Positions 36,333 to 45,400 of a stretch of DNA of 64,000 nt are shown piece by piece. The notes beneath the pieces were generated by a model, which was not told the DNA's origin, made no database searches, and saw only the letters and a list, made by a program, of their open reading frames with translations. The translations under genes and the position numbers were made by a program. The DNA is from Barthelona sp. PCE. Lineage: Eukaryota; Metamonada: BaSk clade. Numbering within the stretch: the first letter of the stretch is position 1; the number at the start of each line of letters is the position of its first letter. The stretch spans positions 682,001 to 746,000 of the forward strand of contig JAUFOR010000008.1 of the NCBI GenBank assembly GCA_040285745.1, written 5' to 3'.

Positions 36333-38063
36333 CTAGTGTCCTATCATTTGGTTTCGTAATTCAATGTATTCCCGATCAACATTTTCCAGTCTATCAAGAG
36401 TCTCAGACCCCAACTCAATGACTTCTTTCAATTGACGTCGTAACAGATGCGTCTTATTTCGATTCAAATATCGTTTTATACCCTCGAATTCATTCTTTAA
36501 GGGTTCAACAACGCTTAGCATTCGAATTTTCTTTTCAACCAGCTTAAATAAAGATCCAAGGTTCGATTCCGATGGCTCTTCAGTTTGTGTATGTGCATTT
36601 GCCAATTCAGTCAATGGACTGCAGGCACGGGGTGTATGGAACTCACTTGCCCTGTTGCTACTGAGAGACTCGCTAACCCTGGTCAGAGAAATGCTCTGCT
36701 CCATCTTCTGAGCAGTCTTTGAACTGAAATCAATGTGAATAGAAGGCGCTTCCAGCACATCAGCCACCATCGTTCTTACCAACTTCTTTTCTGAATCTAT
36801 TTCTGCCAACTCTGTGTTGACTTCCGCCAATTTAATCTCAAATTCTGCTTTATCCTCTGATGCTTGCGTCTCGAAGTCGTTATATAAAGAATTCTCCCTC
36901 AAAACATCCTTGAAAACTATGCCTAACTCGATTGGGGGTGGGGTATTTGGCTTCTCCGTATTAAGTACCCTGTTTTCCGCGCGAAGACGATCAAGCTCCT
37001 TCTCCATTCGCTGCTCGTTACGTTTATGATACGATACAACAGAAGACATGCGTGCTTTCAACTCGTCCAGTTCTTTCTTGTTTTTTGCCAACATCTCGTA
37101 TACCTGCTCCTCTGAATTGTGTTGGTTCACAGAATGTAACAAAATACTATCAATTTTTTTTGGTATTCCCCTCAGAACTCGATTTGCTGTTGTAAGATGC
37201 TTCATTGTAGTCTTGTGGATGCCATTGTTTTGGTCATCCAGGATCATGCACACGTCGCTTATGTTTTTTTGGTATGCATCCTTAACCTCTCTAATACTGT
37301 GCACGTATTTCGCCAACTTCTCATCGCCTCTCCTCTTAATTTTCGATTTCAGAGAAGTTAACCCCTTTCGGGAAAGTAGTTCTGCGAAAAGCCCCTCCAA
37401 TCGACCCACAGTTACAATTGTGCTCTTGGCTCGATGAATAAGTAAATGCTCAATTTCCTTAAAAAATGTTGAATTAATATCAAACCAGCGTTCTGAAAGC
37501 TGATTGTACATCTGCATCACGTGCATCGCTACAGCCGTTGATGCACGCAGTACACTAGTCAAATCGGTGCATATATTGTATAAATCATCATCCAACTCAT
37601 TGGTGTTTGATAATCGCTTTTCAAGGATATCACAGACTGATTCAAGCCTGTCAACGTTAAACTTCCGCTTGTCAATGAGTGCCTCGCTGTAGATTTCCTT
37701 TAAAACATCAGCAGTCTTGACGCCTGCAAGTTCTGTGCTGCCTAAATGATTATCAAGAATTTTCTGGTAAAAATCAATCACTGTGGTCTTTATATCATCA
37801 ATTGATCCCTTTAAATATCCAGTTTCAGTATCTACGTATGAACTCAATCCAATCACATCTTGCTCGAGCTCCATCAAAGATGTACGCAATTCAGGTATTT
37901 CTCCTGTGTAACTACTGAACTTAAACATGATAGTAGCCAATTTTTGCATCAATTTCTCATTTTCAGACCTTAATTGAAAAACTTCATCAGAAACACTACT
38001 TTTTGAATCCTCTTCACCTTGCACAGGCTGCGATTCCTCTTTTCCTTCGTGAGTTTCACTCAT
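36333..38063 (-). CDS. Coiled-coil protein, function unknown
   Basis: 576 residues: an acidic, disordered N-terminus (about 1-30), a coiled-coil segment, a long mostly helical central part (about 110-280) that looks like a folded bundle rather than a continuous coiled coil, then a second coiled coil (about 300-440) and a Ser-rich linker (LTRVSESLSSNRAS) before a final helical segment. No recognised domain. In a flagellate, a cytoskeletal or trafficking role is possible but unproven. The ATG at 38063 follows a poly-purine/T-rich stretch. The end abuts the GPAT-like stop; the CLC gene lies 68 nt upstream on the same strand. Confidence 0.7.
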   Translation of the reverse strand: MSETHEGKEESQPVQGEEDSKSSVSDEVFQLRSENEKLMQKLATIMFKFSSYTGEIPELRTSLMELEQDVIGLSSYVDTETGYLKGSIDDIKTTVIDFYQKILDNHLGSTELAGVKTADVLKEIYSEALIDKRKFNVDRLESVCDILEKRLSNTNELDDDLYNICTDLTSVLRASTAVAMHVMQMYNQLSERWFDINSTFFKEIEHLLIHRAKSTIVTVGRLEGLFAELLSRKGLTSLKSKIKRRGDEKLAKYVHSIREVKDAYQKNISDVCMILDDQNNGIHKTTMKHLTTANRVLRGIPKKIDSILLHSVNQHNSEEQVYEMLAKNKKELDELKARMSSVVSYHKRNEQRMEKELDRLRAENRVLNTEKPNTPPPIELGIVFKDVLRENSLYNDFETQASEDKAEFEIKLAEVNTELAEIDSEKKLVRTMVADVLEAPSIHIDFSSKTAQKMEQSISLTRVSESLSSNRASEFHTPRACSPLTELANAHTQTEEPSESNLGSLFKLVEKKIRMLSVVEPLKNEFEGIKRYLNRNKTHLLRRQLKEVIELGSETLDRLENVDREYIELRNQMIGH

Positions 38064-38131
38064 TTAATGAAAAAAAAAAGCAAAAAAAATGAAAAATCAC
38101 TTGAATGAGGTGGAAATAATGAAACATTCAA

Positions 38132-40105
38132 TTATTTATTGTAACTACGGTTTAACTCGTTTAAAAGCCATACCCTACTCGACTTACGTGTCGATCTATG
38201 GCGCATAACACCCTCCTGACGATCATTAATCTTCTCAACTGCGTGATGACTAGCAATGAAGTGCTCTTCCGTTACTGTATCCGTCTTTGGTTCAATTACG
38301 GTTCTTATACGTGTTGCTGCGAGTTCATCCATATCTATTGCTGTTGGTGGTGATGTATCAATCACAATAACTGGAATAACCTCAAGCAATCTGTATATCC
38401 GCTCAATTGGGGTTGTACACGTCACAATGACAAAGTTATCGGTCTTAATCAATGGTTCCTTAAGTTCAATGCGCGCTTCAGCGTTGAATTCGAGCATAGC
38501 TGCATGAAGACGTTCAAGATCACTGCGAGTTGCAACACCAACAACGCTACCGTTTGGATCTGTAACTGAAAACACATTTCCATCGTTTGAGAACAGAAAA
38601 CTGCCAAGTTCCACCACATTCGTCTGCTGCCTAATAGAAACTGGCTTTTTGATCAGAAGACCACATTCCACAACCTTGGATTCAATCGGTGGCTGCGTCC
38701 ACTGAGGAATTGCGCCCTCGTCATACGCTACTGAGTCGATGATACTGGGCCCAAGAAGACGACGTATCTGACTTGTGATAACACATATGATAAACAGTGG
38801 GACACTCAAGGAAAAGGAAAAAATCTCACAGAAAGCAATACCCACTGCTAGAGGTAGCTGCGTGTATGCGGTGAGAAATGCTCCACCACAGCAGATAGAA
38901 AGAGTGACAATAGTAACTTGGCTTTCGTAAAGTGCCGATCCTAACGCAGATCCTGCAAAACAACCAATATAAATATATGCAACGAATATTGTACCCACAA
39001 ACGGCCGGCCGTATGCAACTATTGAGGATAGAGCCAGTACAATCGCGGCTCTTGATACGTTTTCGATGGTACCACTTGTAAAAAGTGACTGACTCAACAA
39101 ATCTTGTGAGTGTGATAATTCCGCACTTGTGTATATAAGAAAGACAGCGATGAGGGCGAAAAATGGTCCCGAGAACCACAGTTCATGTGCAGCAAACACT
39201 CTATTTCTAATTTTGTGAAGTGAAGCCGTTAAATACTCGAGAAAAAACTCTGTGAACGCAATAATAAATCCTGAAACCAACAATGCAATGAAAAATGACC
39301 ATGAAAGGTCCACCGTCAGTTTCTCATCAAATAAAATGATTGGATCAACTGTGAACAACTCTGTTGTTACCGTTGTTGCCAATGTTGCGAAGAAAAGCAT
39401 TGGGTACTCTTCTGTCGATAATTTAAGAAAACCGACAGCAAACAAAATCGAACCCCATCTAGTACCAAATACTGTTGAACTCGACATACTTATTGATACA
39501 GCAACAATCTGTCTAATAGATAACTTGTTTGTACTTATCCTGCTTGGAAGTCGTATTAAAAGCGTTGTTGTTATGAATATCATTGGAAAAAAAGTATCAA
39601 AACCTGTAGGCAAATGCGAACCACGAGCGATAATGGAACCAACAAAGATAAAAATTGAATTCTTTAAAGAGAACAATTGCTTTGGGTTCTTCATGACATG
39701 AGCTGATAGAACGTGTGGCATAGAAGGAAATTCCTTTAGAAAAACAGCAAAAAAACTTGCTAAAAATACTAGAACCATAGAATATGAAACCCAACTCAGT
39801 ATAGGAAGAAATGAAACTAATGAGTTATTGAAAACCGAGGAAGAGGCAACGTGCAAATTCGCTAAAATATCGTTCACCTCAACAAGTACAATATATACAA
39901 GAGAAGATAAAACTGCAACTACAAAAAACAATAAAAAGTTCAATAACGTCTGCCATATGCGATACATGCTGTATATAAGAGCACCTCCAGTCGCAGCAAG
40001 AGCCCTTTGTGGTCTAGATCCCTCAAAAACAACTGTGCCTCTATCGATTAAAATACGCCTGAGTATCTTCGTTTCACGATCGGCTGATGTGAAAGACTGG
40101 GTCAT
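38132..40105 (-). CDS. CLC-family chloride channel/transporter with two CBS domains
   Basis: 657 residues: about 12-17 hydrophobic helices (50-475), then a C-terminal CBS pair (about 500-615) as in eukaryotic CLCs. Family landmarks are recognisable but diverged. The helix D anion site GSGIP is FPSMP (126-130). The gating-loop GxEGP is GSHLP (162-166), so the gating Glu is His. The helix after it ('STVFGTRWGSILFAVGF') corresponds to 'AAFGAPIGGVLFALE', where the proton-coupling Glu is Gly. 'TAYTQLPLAVGIAFCEIF' corresponds to the helix R 'TRAPLTAIVIVFEL' region. Lack of both Glu suggests a channel rather than a Cl/H exchanger (inference). 89 nt separate it from IFT139. Confidence 0.8.
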   Translation of the reverse strand: MTQSFTSADRETKILRRILIDRGTVVFEGSRPQRALAATGGALIYSMYRIWQTLLNFLLFFVVAVLSSLVYIVLVEVNDILANLHVASSSVFNNSLVSFLPILSWVSYSMVLVFLASFFAVFLKEFPSMPHVLSAHVMKNPKQLFSLKNSIFIFVGSIIARGSHLPTGFDTFFPMIFITTTLLIRLPSRISTNKLSIRQIVAVSISMSSSTVFGTRWGSILFAVGFLKLSTEEYPMLFFATLATTVTTELFTVDPIILFDEKLTVDLSWSFFIALLVSGFIIAFTEFFLEYLTASLHKIRNRVFAAHELWFSGPFFALIAVFLIYTSAELSHSQDLLSQSLFTSGTIENVSRAAIVLALSSIVAYGRPFVGTIFVAYIYIGCFAGSALGSALYESQVTIVTLSICCGGAFLTAYTQLPLAVGIAFCEIFSFSLSVPLFIICVITSQIRRLLGPSIIDSVAYDEGAIPQWTQPPIESKVVECGLLIKKPVSIRQQTNVVELGSFLFSNDGNVFSVTDPNGSVVGVATRSDLERLHAAMLEFNAEARIELKEPLIKTDNFVIVTCTTPIERIYRLLEVIPVIVIDTSPPTAIDMDELAATRIRTVIEPKTDTVTEEHFIASHHAVEKINDRQEGVMRHRSTRKSSRVWLLNELNRSYNK

Positions 40106-40165
40106 AGCGTGAACGTAAAATTATGATACAGGGTATAATGTCTAAAACATCGTTTTAAATCATAT

Positions 40166-40176
40166 ACTCCTTTTCA
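40166..40176 (+). promoter_or_regulatory. ACTCCTTTTCA element
   Basis: Ends 18 nt before the ATG of IFT139 in an 89-nt divergent spacer. Same element as at 7836 and 12799. Confidence 0.45.
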
Positions 40177-40194
40177 TTCGCTGTTCTGTATAAG

Positions 40195-43100
40195 ATGCAG
40201 GACCTATCAACATTCAAGTACTACTTCAGAGAGGGGTTCTTCAATATTGCGCGTTCGTACATTGCGAATGAAATGAAACTTCAATCTATGAAGCCTGAGC
40301 TGGTTATATGTCAGGCCATGGTATTGTACTGCATTGGGGAGGTTAATGAGAGTCTGCGCTTACTTCAGCCATTTATAAAATCCGATAATAGCGACCACTT
40401 TCCTCTTACAGCATGTACAGTTTTTCATCACATACAAGATAATATGGAGAGCAAGAACGATGATGTTGTGTTTGAGTATGAGAGCAAAATTGATGATCAC
40501 GAGAACGGTGGTTATATTTCTATTGATGACTTTAATCTGTCCATTTTCTTTCATCATGTTGTAGGAAACTCCTCTAGGGCATCGGATCTCATCGATTCCG
40601 CCGGTTTGGAGGATCCTAGTAACCCAGAACTTGAAAACCTTGGAGCTTGGCAGATTCTCATGTTTCATACAGATGTATCCGATCTTGAAGACGCTTTTGG
40701 CACCTTCAAGTCCCTTGTTAGCGCAAATTATAACTTTGTAGACGCACACGTAGGACTTTTCGAGACCATCATGAAAATTTTGGAAAAGAATTCTAACTCT
40801 GATCTACTTGATGATTTTGATATCACAGAGTTTATCAATTCCTTCATATCCCGCCATTCAAAACTTCCATTTCTCAACGAGATCCGTGCTCGATATTTCG
40901 CTACCAAAAATGATTGGCAGAATGTGTACGGTATAGTCAGTGGTGAGCACACGAGTGTTGTGTCTTCTCTCTACCTCGTCCTGTATTATTGTGTGAGCAA
41001 ATCCAACACAAAGATGCTCGTCAAGTCACTCGAGCATTTATATCGTCTGCTCGATAGTATGGAGACAAACAACCATGCCCTTTGGTTCCACTGTTGCAAC
41101 GTCATTTTTCGGTTTGCATCAAAGAACAAGAATGTATACAAAATCCTGAGCAACATGCTACAAACCGTTATTAAACTGAAGAAATTACCCGAATACCTCT
41201 TACTGTTCTTACAGTTCTCGTATGCCAAGTCTGTGAATTCTTACACAAAGACATATAACTCTCTGAAGTCAATTCCCAATCTGCCAATCTCGTTCTTCGA
41301 GGCAAATACCAGGTTTTTACTAAAATCAAACGATGTAGCACAAGCCAGATCATTCATGAACAGTTTCGCTTCAGTTGCTGAGAGTCTCGGAGAGTCAGCA
41401 GAGTACATCTTCCTCAATGCACATATTTCTTTGTTTGAATTGGGAGACGTCGCTTCCTTCTTCGAAGAAGTTAAACGCTCTCTTGATCAGCACATGCGTT
41501 CTGCCAATCTTTGCATTTCAGGTGAGGACGAGGAAGTGTTTGATGACTTTGATCTGTTTGATGATGCTGAAGGAAAAACAACATCAGCGTTCATGTCTCA
41601 CGTGGAAAGATTAGGCAGTGTCAATCCTCTTTTCCTGACTGACCTATTTGCTGCTGTCTACAGATTCATACCCATCGATGGACTTCCCACTTACCCACTC
41701 AGTCTTCACATTGACACATTCACCTTTATTGAACCTTCTCTCCGTTGCGATCTACCCCTCAACGGTGTTATAGATTTTCTGACGTCCATCGTTGACATCC
41801 TCAATATATATTGCCCTGGATACCTTCCTGGCCAGATGTGCTCAGTTTTACTTCAGCTATTGAAGGGTAAGAAACCACAGCGTGTACTTTCATTTATCGA
41901 GCGTTTAATTGATGAGAATGAGGCCAACCAATCACTGTTGCTCTTACAAGCATACATTCAGCTTCTGTGCGACATTGATCCAAGTATCGTTGATCAGACG
42001 CTTGAGCAGGCGGTGAGTTTGAACTTCAAAATTAGAGATTTTCCCTTCTACAAGGTTCTCACTGCCCGTGTTTCTTTCTTACTGAAAAAGTACTCAATAG
42101 CACTGCAAAACGTGCTAGAAATTCTTCAAAGCTATGGCTTTGTATCGAATTTCGTCGTTAGTAATCTCGAAGTCAACTTAGCAGACATGGTTGTCAATTT
42201 GCCCACACACTTTGTGAATGAGGTGGAGTCTGATCTAATGGATAGCAAGATGGGAGTAGATGCACTTGTCTCTCTCCCAGGACTGCTTAAGGGTGATTAT
42301 TATAATGTATTGTTCATTGAGAGGCTGTACTGTGAGGCAATCATCTATTACAGTCACTATGTCTATCAGCAGCGTTACTCATTTGAGGTCTATCTCAGTG
42401 TGATGACCCAGTTGGTTGATAAGGGATACGATAAGACTGAGGCAGAAACAAGAACGAACGGTGATTTGATTTTTGCTAAACTCTTTTTCTTCACTCTTTT
42501 CGAGTTTTACGATGATTCTACTGATCTTTTAAAGCAGATTTCACCGTCTAGCTCCCGGTACGCCTTCTCCAAGAGGGTAATGGGTCGTATTCTACTTATG
42601 TCCGGCCGAAACCAGGCATTCATTAATGTTTACAAGGATCTATGCTCCCAAAGTGAGCCCAAATCTCTCGACTTTGTACACAATCATCTGATGCTTGCTA
42701 AGGCTTATGAGGACCTCAACAGATGTTTTGAAGCGCTTAACACGTTCGAGATCACCTACAAGACCCTCAATAGAATGATAAAGGATCTCAGACGTTTGAC
42801 GGTATCAGACGAAGAGAAGGAGAGAAGGGCCGCAGAACTTCGAATTCTGGTTGAATCAGTCGTTTTCTCATTGGCTGACATGAAGCTCCGCACTTACAAC
42901 TTCAATGACGCGTATGTATTGTACCAACAGGCGCTTAGAGCAGCAACTAACCCGCTCACTATCATGCGTCTAAAGAAGAGTATCGTTCAAGTATTGGTTA
43001 TCCTCAACAAAAGTGAAGACATAATGAAATTCCTTGACGTTAATGATCTGATGGCGAGATCCACTGCTTATGATAGTGAAACGGTCGAGATCAAGCACGT

Positions 43101-44694
43101 TGGTGCCTTAAGTCTCTTTGAAGTGGGTAAACATAAGCTTCTTCTTGCGAGAAACCTTCCTTCCACTGAAAAGTTCAAAGTTTTCCGAGAGGTGCAAGAT
43201 ATATTCAACAAGAGTCGTAAGGTGATGCAGACCGTGCTAAATCAGACGTCTACACAGGAGGTTGATGTAAGAAACGCTATCGAAAAGGAGTTGTGTGACA
43301 TATTGGTTGAGTATGGTAGCTTGCTCGAAGAGATGCGACGTGAAAGTCAGGCACTCACGTTGTATAATGCTGCAATTGAGCTTAACCCAGATAATGTTAG
43401 TGCGCGTATCAGTATTGCTGAACTTTTTATGCATCAGGCTGATTACGACGGAGTTATTTCTTCTCTCAAACCACTCGTGGCGAGAGGCGTTCGAAACCTT
43501 GACGTCTCAGTGTATAGTTTGCTGGGAAAGGCATATCTTCAAATTGACGGCATCAGCGAAGCTTTGGATCACTATGGACGTCTGCTTGGAATAGAATCAG
43601 GAAAAACATCCCGAACAGAGATAGATTATGCGGTTCTGAGTGAGTACATCCAACTCGCACTTCGTTCTGATAACCAGGAATGTTTAGAGAATGCTGAACA
43701 ACTTCTTCAACTGTTGAAATTGCACAGGCGCGATAATGATGTTGGTTATCACTTTGCTTTAGGCATGCTGTATTTTTACAGAAGCAGATTCAATGATGCG
43801 ATTAAAGAGCTTTCCCATGCCAGACACCATAAGCGCTTTGGTCTTGAAGCATCACATACAATGATCAACATATATTTCTCACAGTTGCAGTTGTTCACAG
43901 TACCGTTAAAGAAGAACCAAGATATCATAAACAGAACACAGCTTGCAATAATTTCTGGTGAGGCTCTGAACCTAGACATCGATGATGTGAACGAGCGCGT
44001 GACGGAGGATGATGGTCTGAACAAAACTGCCGTATCTATGATCAATACTGTGTATCACTTGATTGACGAGATGCCTGATGCGTTCTTGCGCTACCAACAG
44101 CAGCGTGAGGTTTATTTTTCGTTTTGCAGAATTGCAATGAAAGAGAAGCAGACAGTTAACGACGCTATCAGAACATTGCAAGAAATTGTTGCACAGAACG
44201 AGTGTGATGAAGCTTATCTGTGCTTGGCAGCTGCTCATTTCAGATCAGGATCGGTCCCGAAGTGCCGTAACGCACTGGGTAAGGTTGTTCAGCTGTCTGA
44301 TCCTCTGTCACTCACATTTGAAAGAGGTGCAATAATGCTTGCTGCTCTACATCTAAACAGCGCAAAGTTCGACAATGCTCAGTCTTTGTGCGGTCAGATT
44401 TTAAGAGTCAATGAAAGTCATAGCACTGCTTACGAATATCTTGGAGACATAAAGGAAAGAGAGCATGCTTTTATTGATGCTATTGACCTGTTTGCAAAAG
44501 CATGGGAGCTCAGTAGTAAGAGTGACCTGCTTGTTGGTTTTAAATTGGCTAGTTGTCACCTTAAAGCACAAAACTACGTTGAAGTTATTAATATCTGTCA
44601 CCAAATTTTTGAAATTGACAGCAATTGCACAGAAGTATACGTAAAACTCCTTACACCTGCAAGAAAGAAACTTAAGCGTAAAATCAGAAGCTAG
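40195..44694 (+). CDS. TTC21B: Intraflagellar transport protein IFT139 (TTC21), IFT-A subunit
   Basis: Peripheral TPR subunit of IFT complex A, used in retrograde transport in cilia and in import of membrane cargo. It has 1499 residues (human about 1316). The N-terminus 'YYFREGFFNIARSYIANEM' matches TTC21 'YYCQERYFHHVLLVASEG'. Two blocks are diagnostic: 'SLGESAEYIFLNAHISLFE' for 'SIGKSAELIYLHAVLAMKK', and 'LEQAVSLNFKIRDFPFYKVL' for '[20 protein letters not shown]'. TPR-like helical pairs continue to the C-terminus. An acidic insert (EDEEVFDDFDLFDD, about 444-458) is specific to this protein. With delta-tubulin it shows that the organism builds flagella with IFT. The last 11 nt overlap the end of ERCC1 antisense. 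Confidence 0.88.
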   Translation: MQDLSTFKYYFREGFFNIARSYIANEMKLQSMKPELVICQAMVLYCIGEVNESLRLLQPFIKSDNSDHFPLTACTVFHHIQDNMESKNDDVVFEYESKIDDHENGGYISIDDFNLSIFFHHVVGNSSRASDLIDSAGLEDPSNPELENLGAWQILMFHTDVSDLEDAFGTFKSLVSANYNFVDAHVGLFETIMKILEKNSNSDLLDDFDITEFINSFISRHSKLPFLNEIRARYFATKNDWQNVYGIVSGEHTSVVSSLYLVLYYCVSKSNTKMLVKSLEHLYRLLDSMETNNHALWFHCCNVIFRFASKNKNVYKILSNMLQTVIKLKKLPEYLLLFLQFSYAKSVNSYTKTYNSLKSIPNLPISFFEANTRFLLKSNDVAQARSFMNSFASVAESLGESAEYIFLNAHISLFELGDVASFFEEVKRSLDQHMRSANLCISGEDEEVFDDFDLFDDAEGKTTSAFMSHVERLGSVNPLFLTDLFAAVYRFIPIDGLPTYPLSLHIDTFTFIEPSLRCDLPLNGVIDFLTSIVDILNIYCPGYLPGQMCSVLLQLLKGKKPQRVLSFIERLIDENEANQSLLLLQAYIQLLCDIDPSIVDQTLEQAVSLNFKIRDFPFYKVLTARVSFLLKKYSIALQNVLEILQSYGFVSNFVVSNLEVNLADMVVNLPTHFVNEVESDLMDSKMGVDALVSLPGLLKGDYYNVLFIERLYCEAIIYYSHYVYQQRYSFEVYLSVMTQLVDKGYDKTEAETRTNGDLIFAKLFFFTLFEFYDDSTDLLKQISPSSSRYAFSKRVMGRILLMSGRNQAFINVYKDLCSQSEPKSLDFVHNHLMLAKAYEDLNRCFEALNTFEITYKTLNRMIKDLRRLTVSDEEKERRAAELRILVESVVFSLADMKLRTYNFNDAYVLYQQALRAATNPLTIMRLKKSIVQVLVILNKSEDIMKFLDVNDLMARSTAYDSETVEIKHVGALSLFEVGKHKLLLARNLPSTEKFKVFREVQDIFNKSRKVMQTVLNQTSTQEVDVRNAIEKELCDILVEYGSLLEEMRRESQALTLYNAAIELNPDNVSARISIAELFMHQADYDGVISSLKPLVARGVRNLDVSVYSLLGKAYLQIDGISEALDHYGRLLGIESGKTSRTEIDYAVLSEYIQLALRSDNQECLENAEQLLQLLKLHRRDNDVGYHFALGMLYFYRSRFNDAIKELSHARHHKRFGLEASHTMINIYFSQLQLFTVPLKKNQDIINRTQLAIISGEALNLDIDDVNERVTEDDGLNKTAVSMINTVYHLIDEMPDAFLRYQQQREVYFSFCRIAMKEKQTVNDAIRTLQEIVAQNECDEAYLCLAAAHFRSGSVPKCRNALGKVVQLSDPLSLTFERGAIMLAALHLNSAKFDNAQSLCGQILRVNESHSTAYEYLGDIKEREHAFIDAIDLFAKAWELSSKSDLLVGFKLASCHLKAQNYVEVINICHQIFEIDSNCTEVYVKLLTPARKKLKRKIRS

Positions 44695-45364
44695 AAGACC
44701 GTTTTGATGATGTAAAGAAATCGGAAATTGTTTTTTGCTTTTTGCGCTTTGGTTCCCCTTCATTTCCATGTATAGGACGCAGTGAAGCATGTAAAATTGC
44801 ATGGAACTTGCGTGCCTTTGTCGAACCTACCCCGTCTATAGACTGAATCTCACTTATGGATGCACTACAAATTGCACGAAAGGTTTTGAAACGCTGAATA
44901 ATTGCACTAGCATTAGTAGTTGATAGTCCTGCAATGTGAAAAACGCGCTCTAGTACATCAACAATGTCACCAACGTTCTTCAACTGCGAAGTATCAGAGT
45001 TAAGAGAGTGGTGAGTTAGTAAAGTAATGTACTTTCCTGCCTCTGTAAAACCGTTTGCCATCAACAGAGTGCACCTATTTAGCACACAAAAGTGGTTCAA
45101 CAGGTTAAACGTTTCAGCGGAATCGTCTTCATTAACAATCGCGATAATAAATATGGGATTTTCACCTACCGCTTGTAAAACACAATTTCGAATATAATTG
45201 GGGTTTCTAGTAAGGTATGATACCTCAACAACAAACACAATTATGCGATCATTGAGAAAATAGTGGAAAGATGCATTATCCACAAATTGAATAGAATACC
45301 CCGGAATACAACGTACAACAGGACTCTTACGTTGGTTTTCGTGTGCAACAATACTGTGTGACAT
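44684..45364 (-). CDS. ERCC1: ERCC1/Rad10 nuclease subunit with a PIP-box-like tail
   Basis: Non-catalytic partner of XPF in nucleotide-excision and interstrand-crosslink repair. It has 226 residues. The central nuclease-like domain (about 17-120) has 'VVEVSYLTRNPNYIRNCVLQAVG' and 'NRCTLLMANGFTEAGKYI', matching human '[21 protein letters not shown]' and 'DCTLILAWSPEEAGRYL'. A helix-hairpin-helix pair follows (about 135-193, IDGVGSTKARKF). The last 30 residues are basic and contain QKTISDFF (210-217, coding 44714-44737), which fits the PCNA-binding PIP-box consensus QxxIxxFF and is not a standard ERCC1 feature. XPF is not in the window. It is 36 nt downstream of the polytopic protein gene, in tandem. 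Confidence 0.88.
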   Translation of the reverse strand: MSHSIVAHENQRKSPVVRCIPGYSIQFVDNASFHYFLNDRIIVFVVEVSYLTRNPNYIRNCVLQAVGENPIFIIAIVNEDDSAETFNLLNHFCVLNRCTLLMANGFTEAGKYITLLTHHSLNSDTSQLKNVGDIVDVLERVFHIAGLSTTNASAIIQRFKTFRAICSASISEIQSIDGVGSTKARKFHAILHASLRPIHGNEGEPKRKKQKTISDFFTSSKRSSSF

Positions 45365-45400
45365 TCATGAAAATGGAAAGGGTGAAAAATTCGAAAACAA

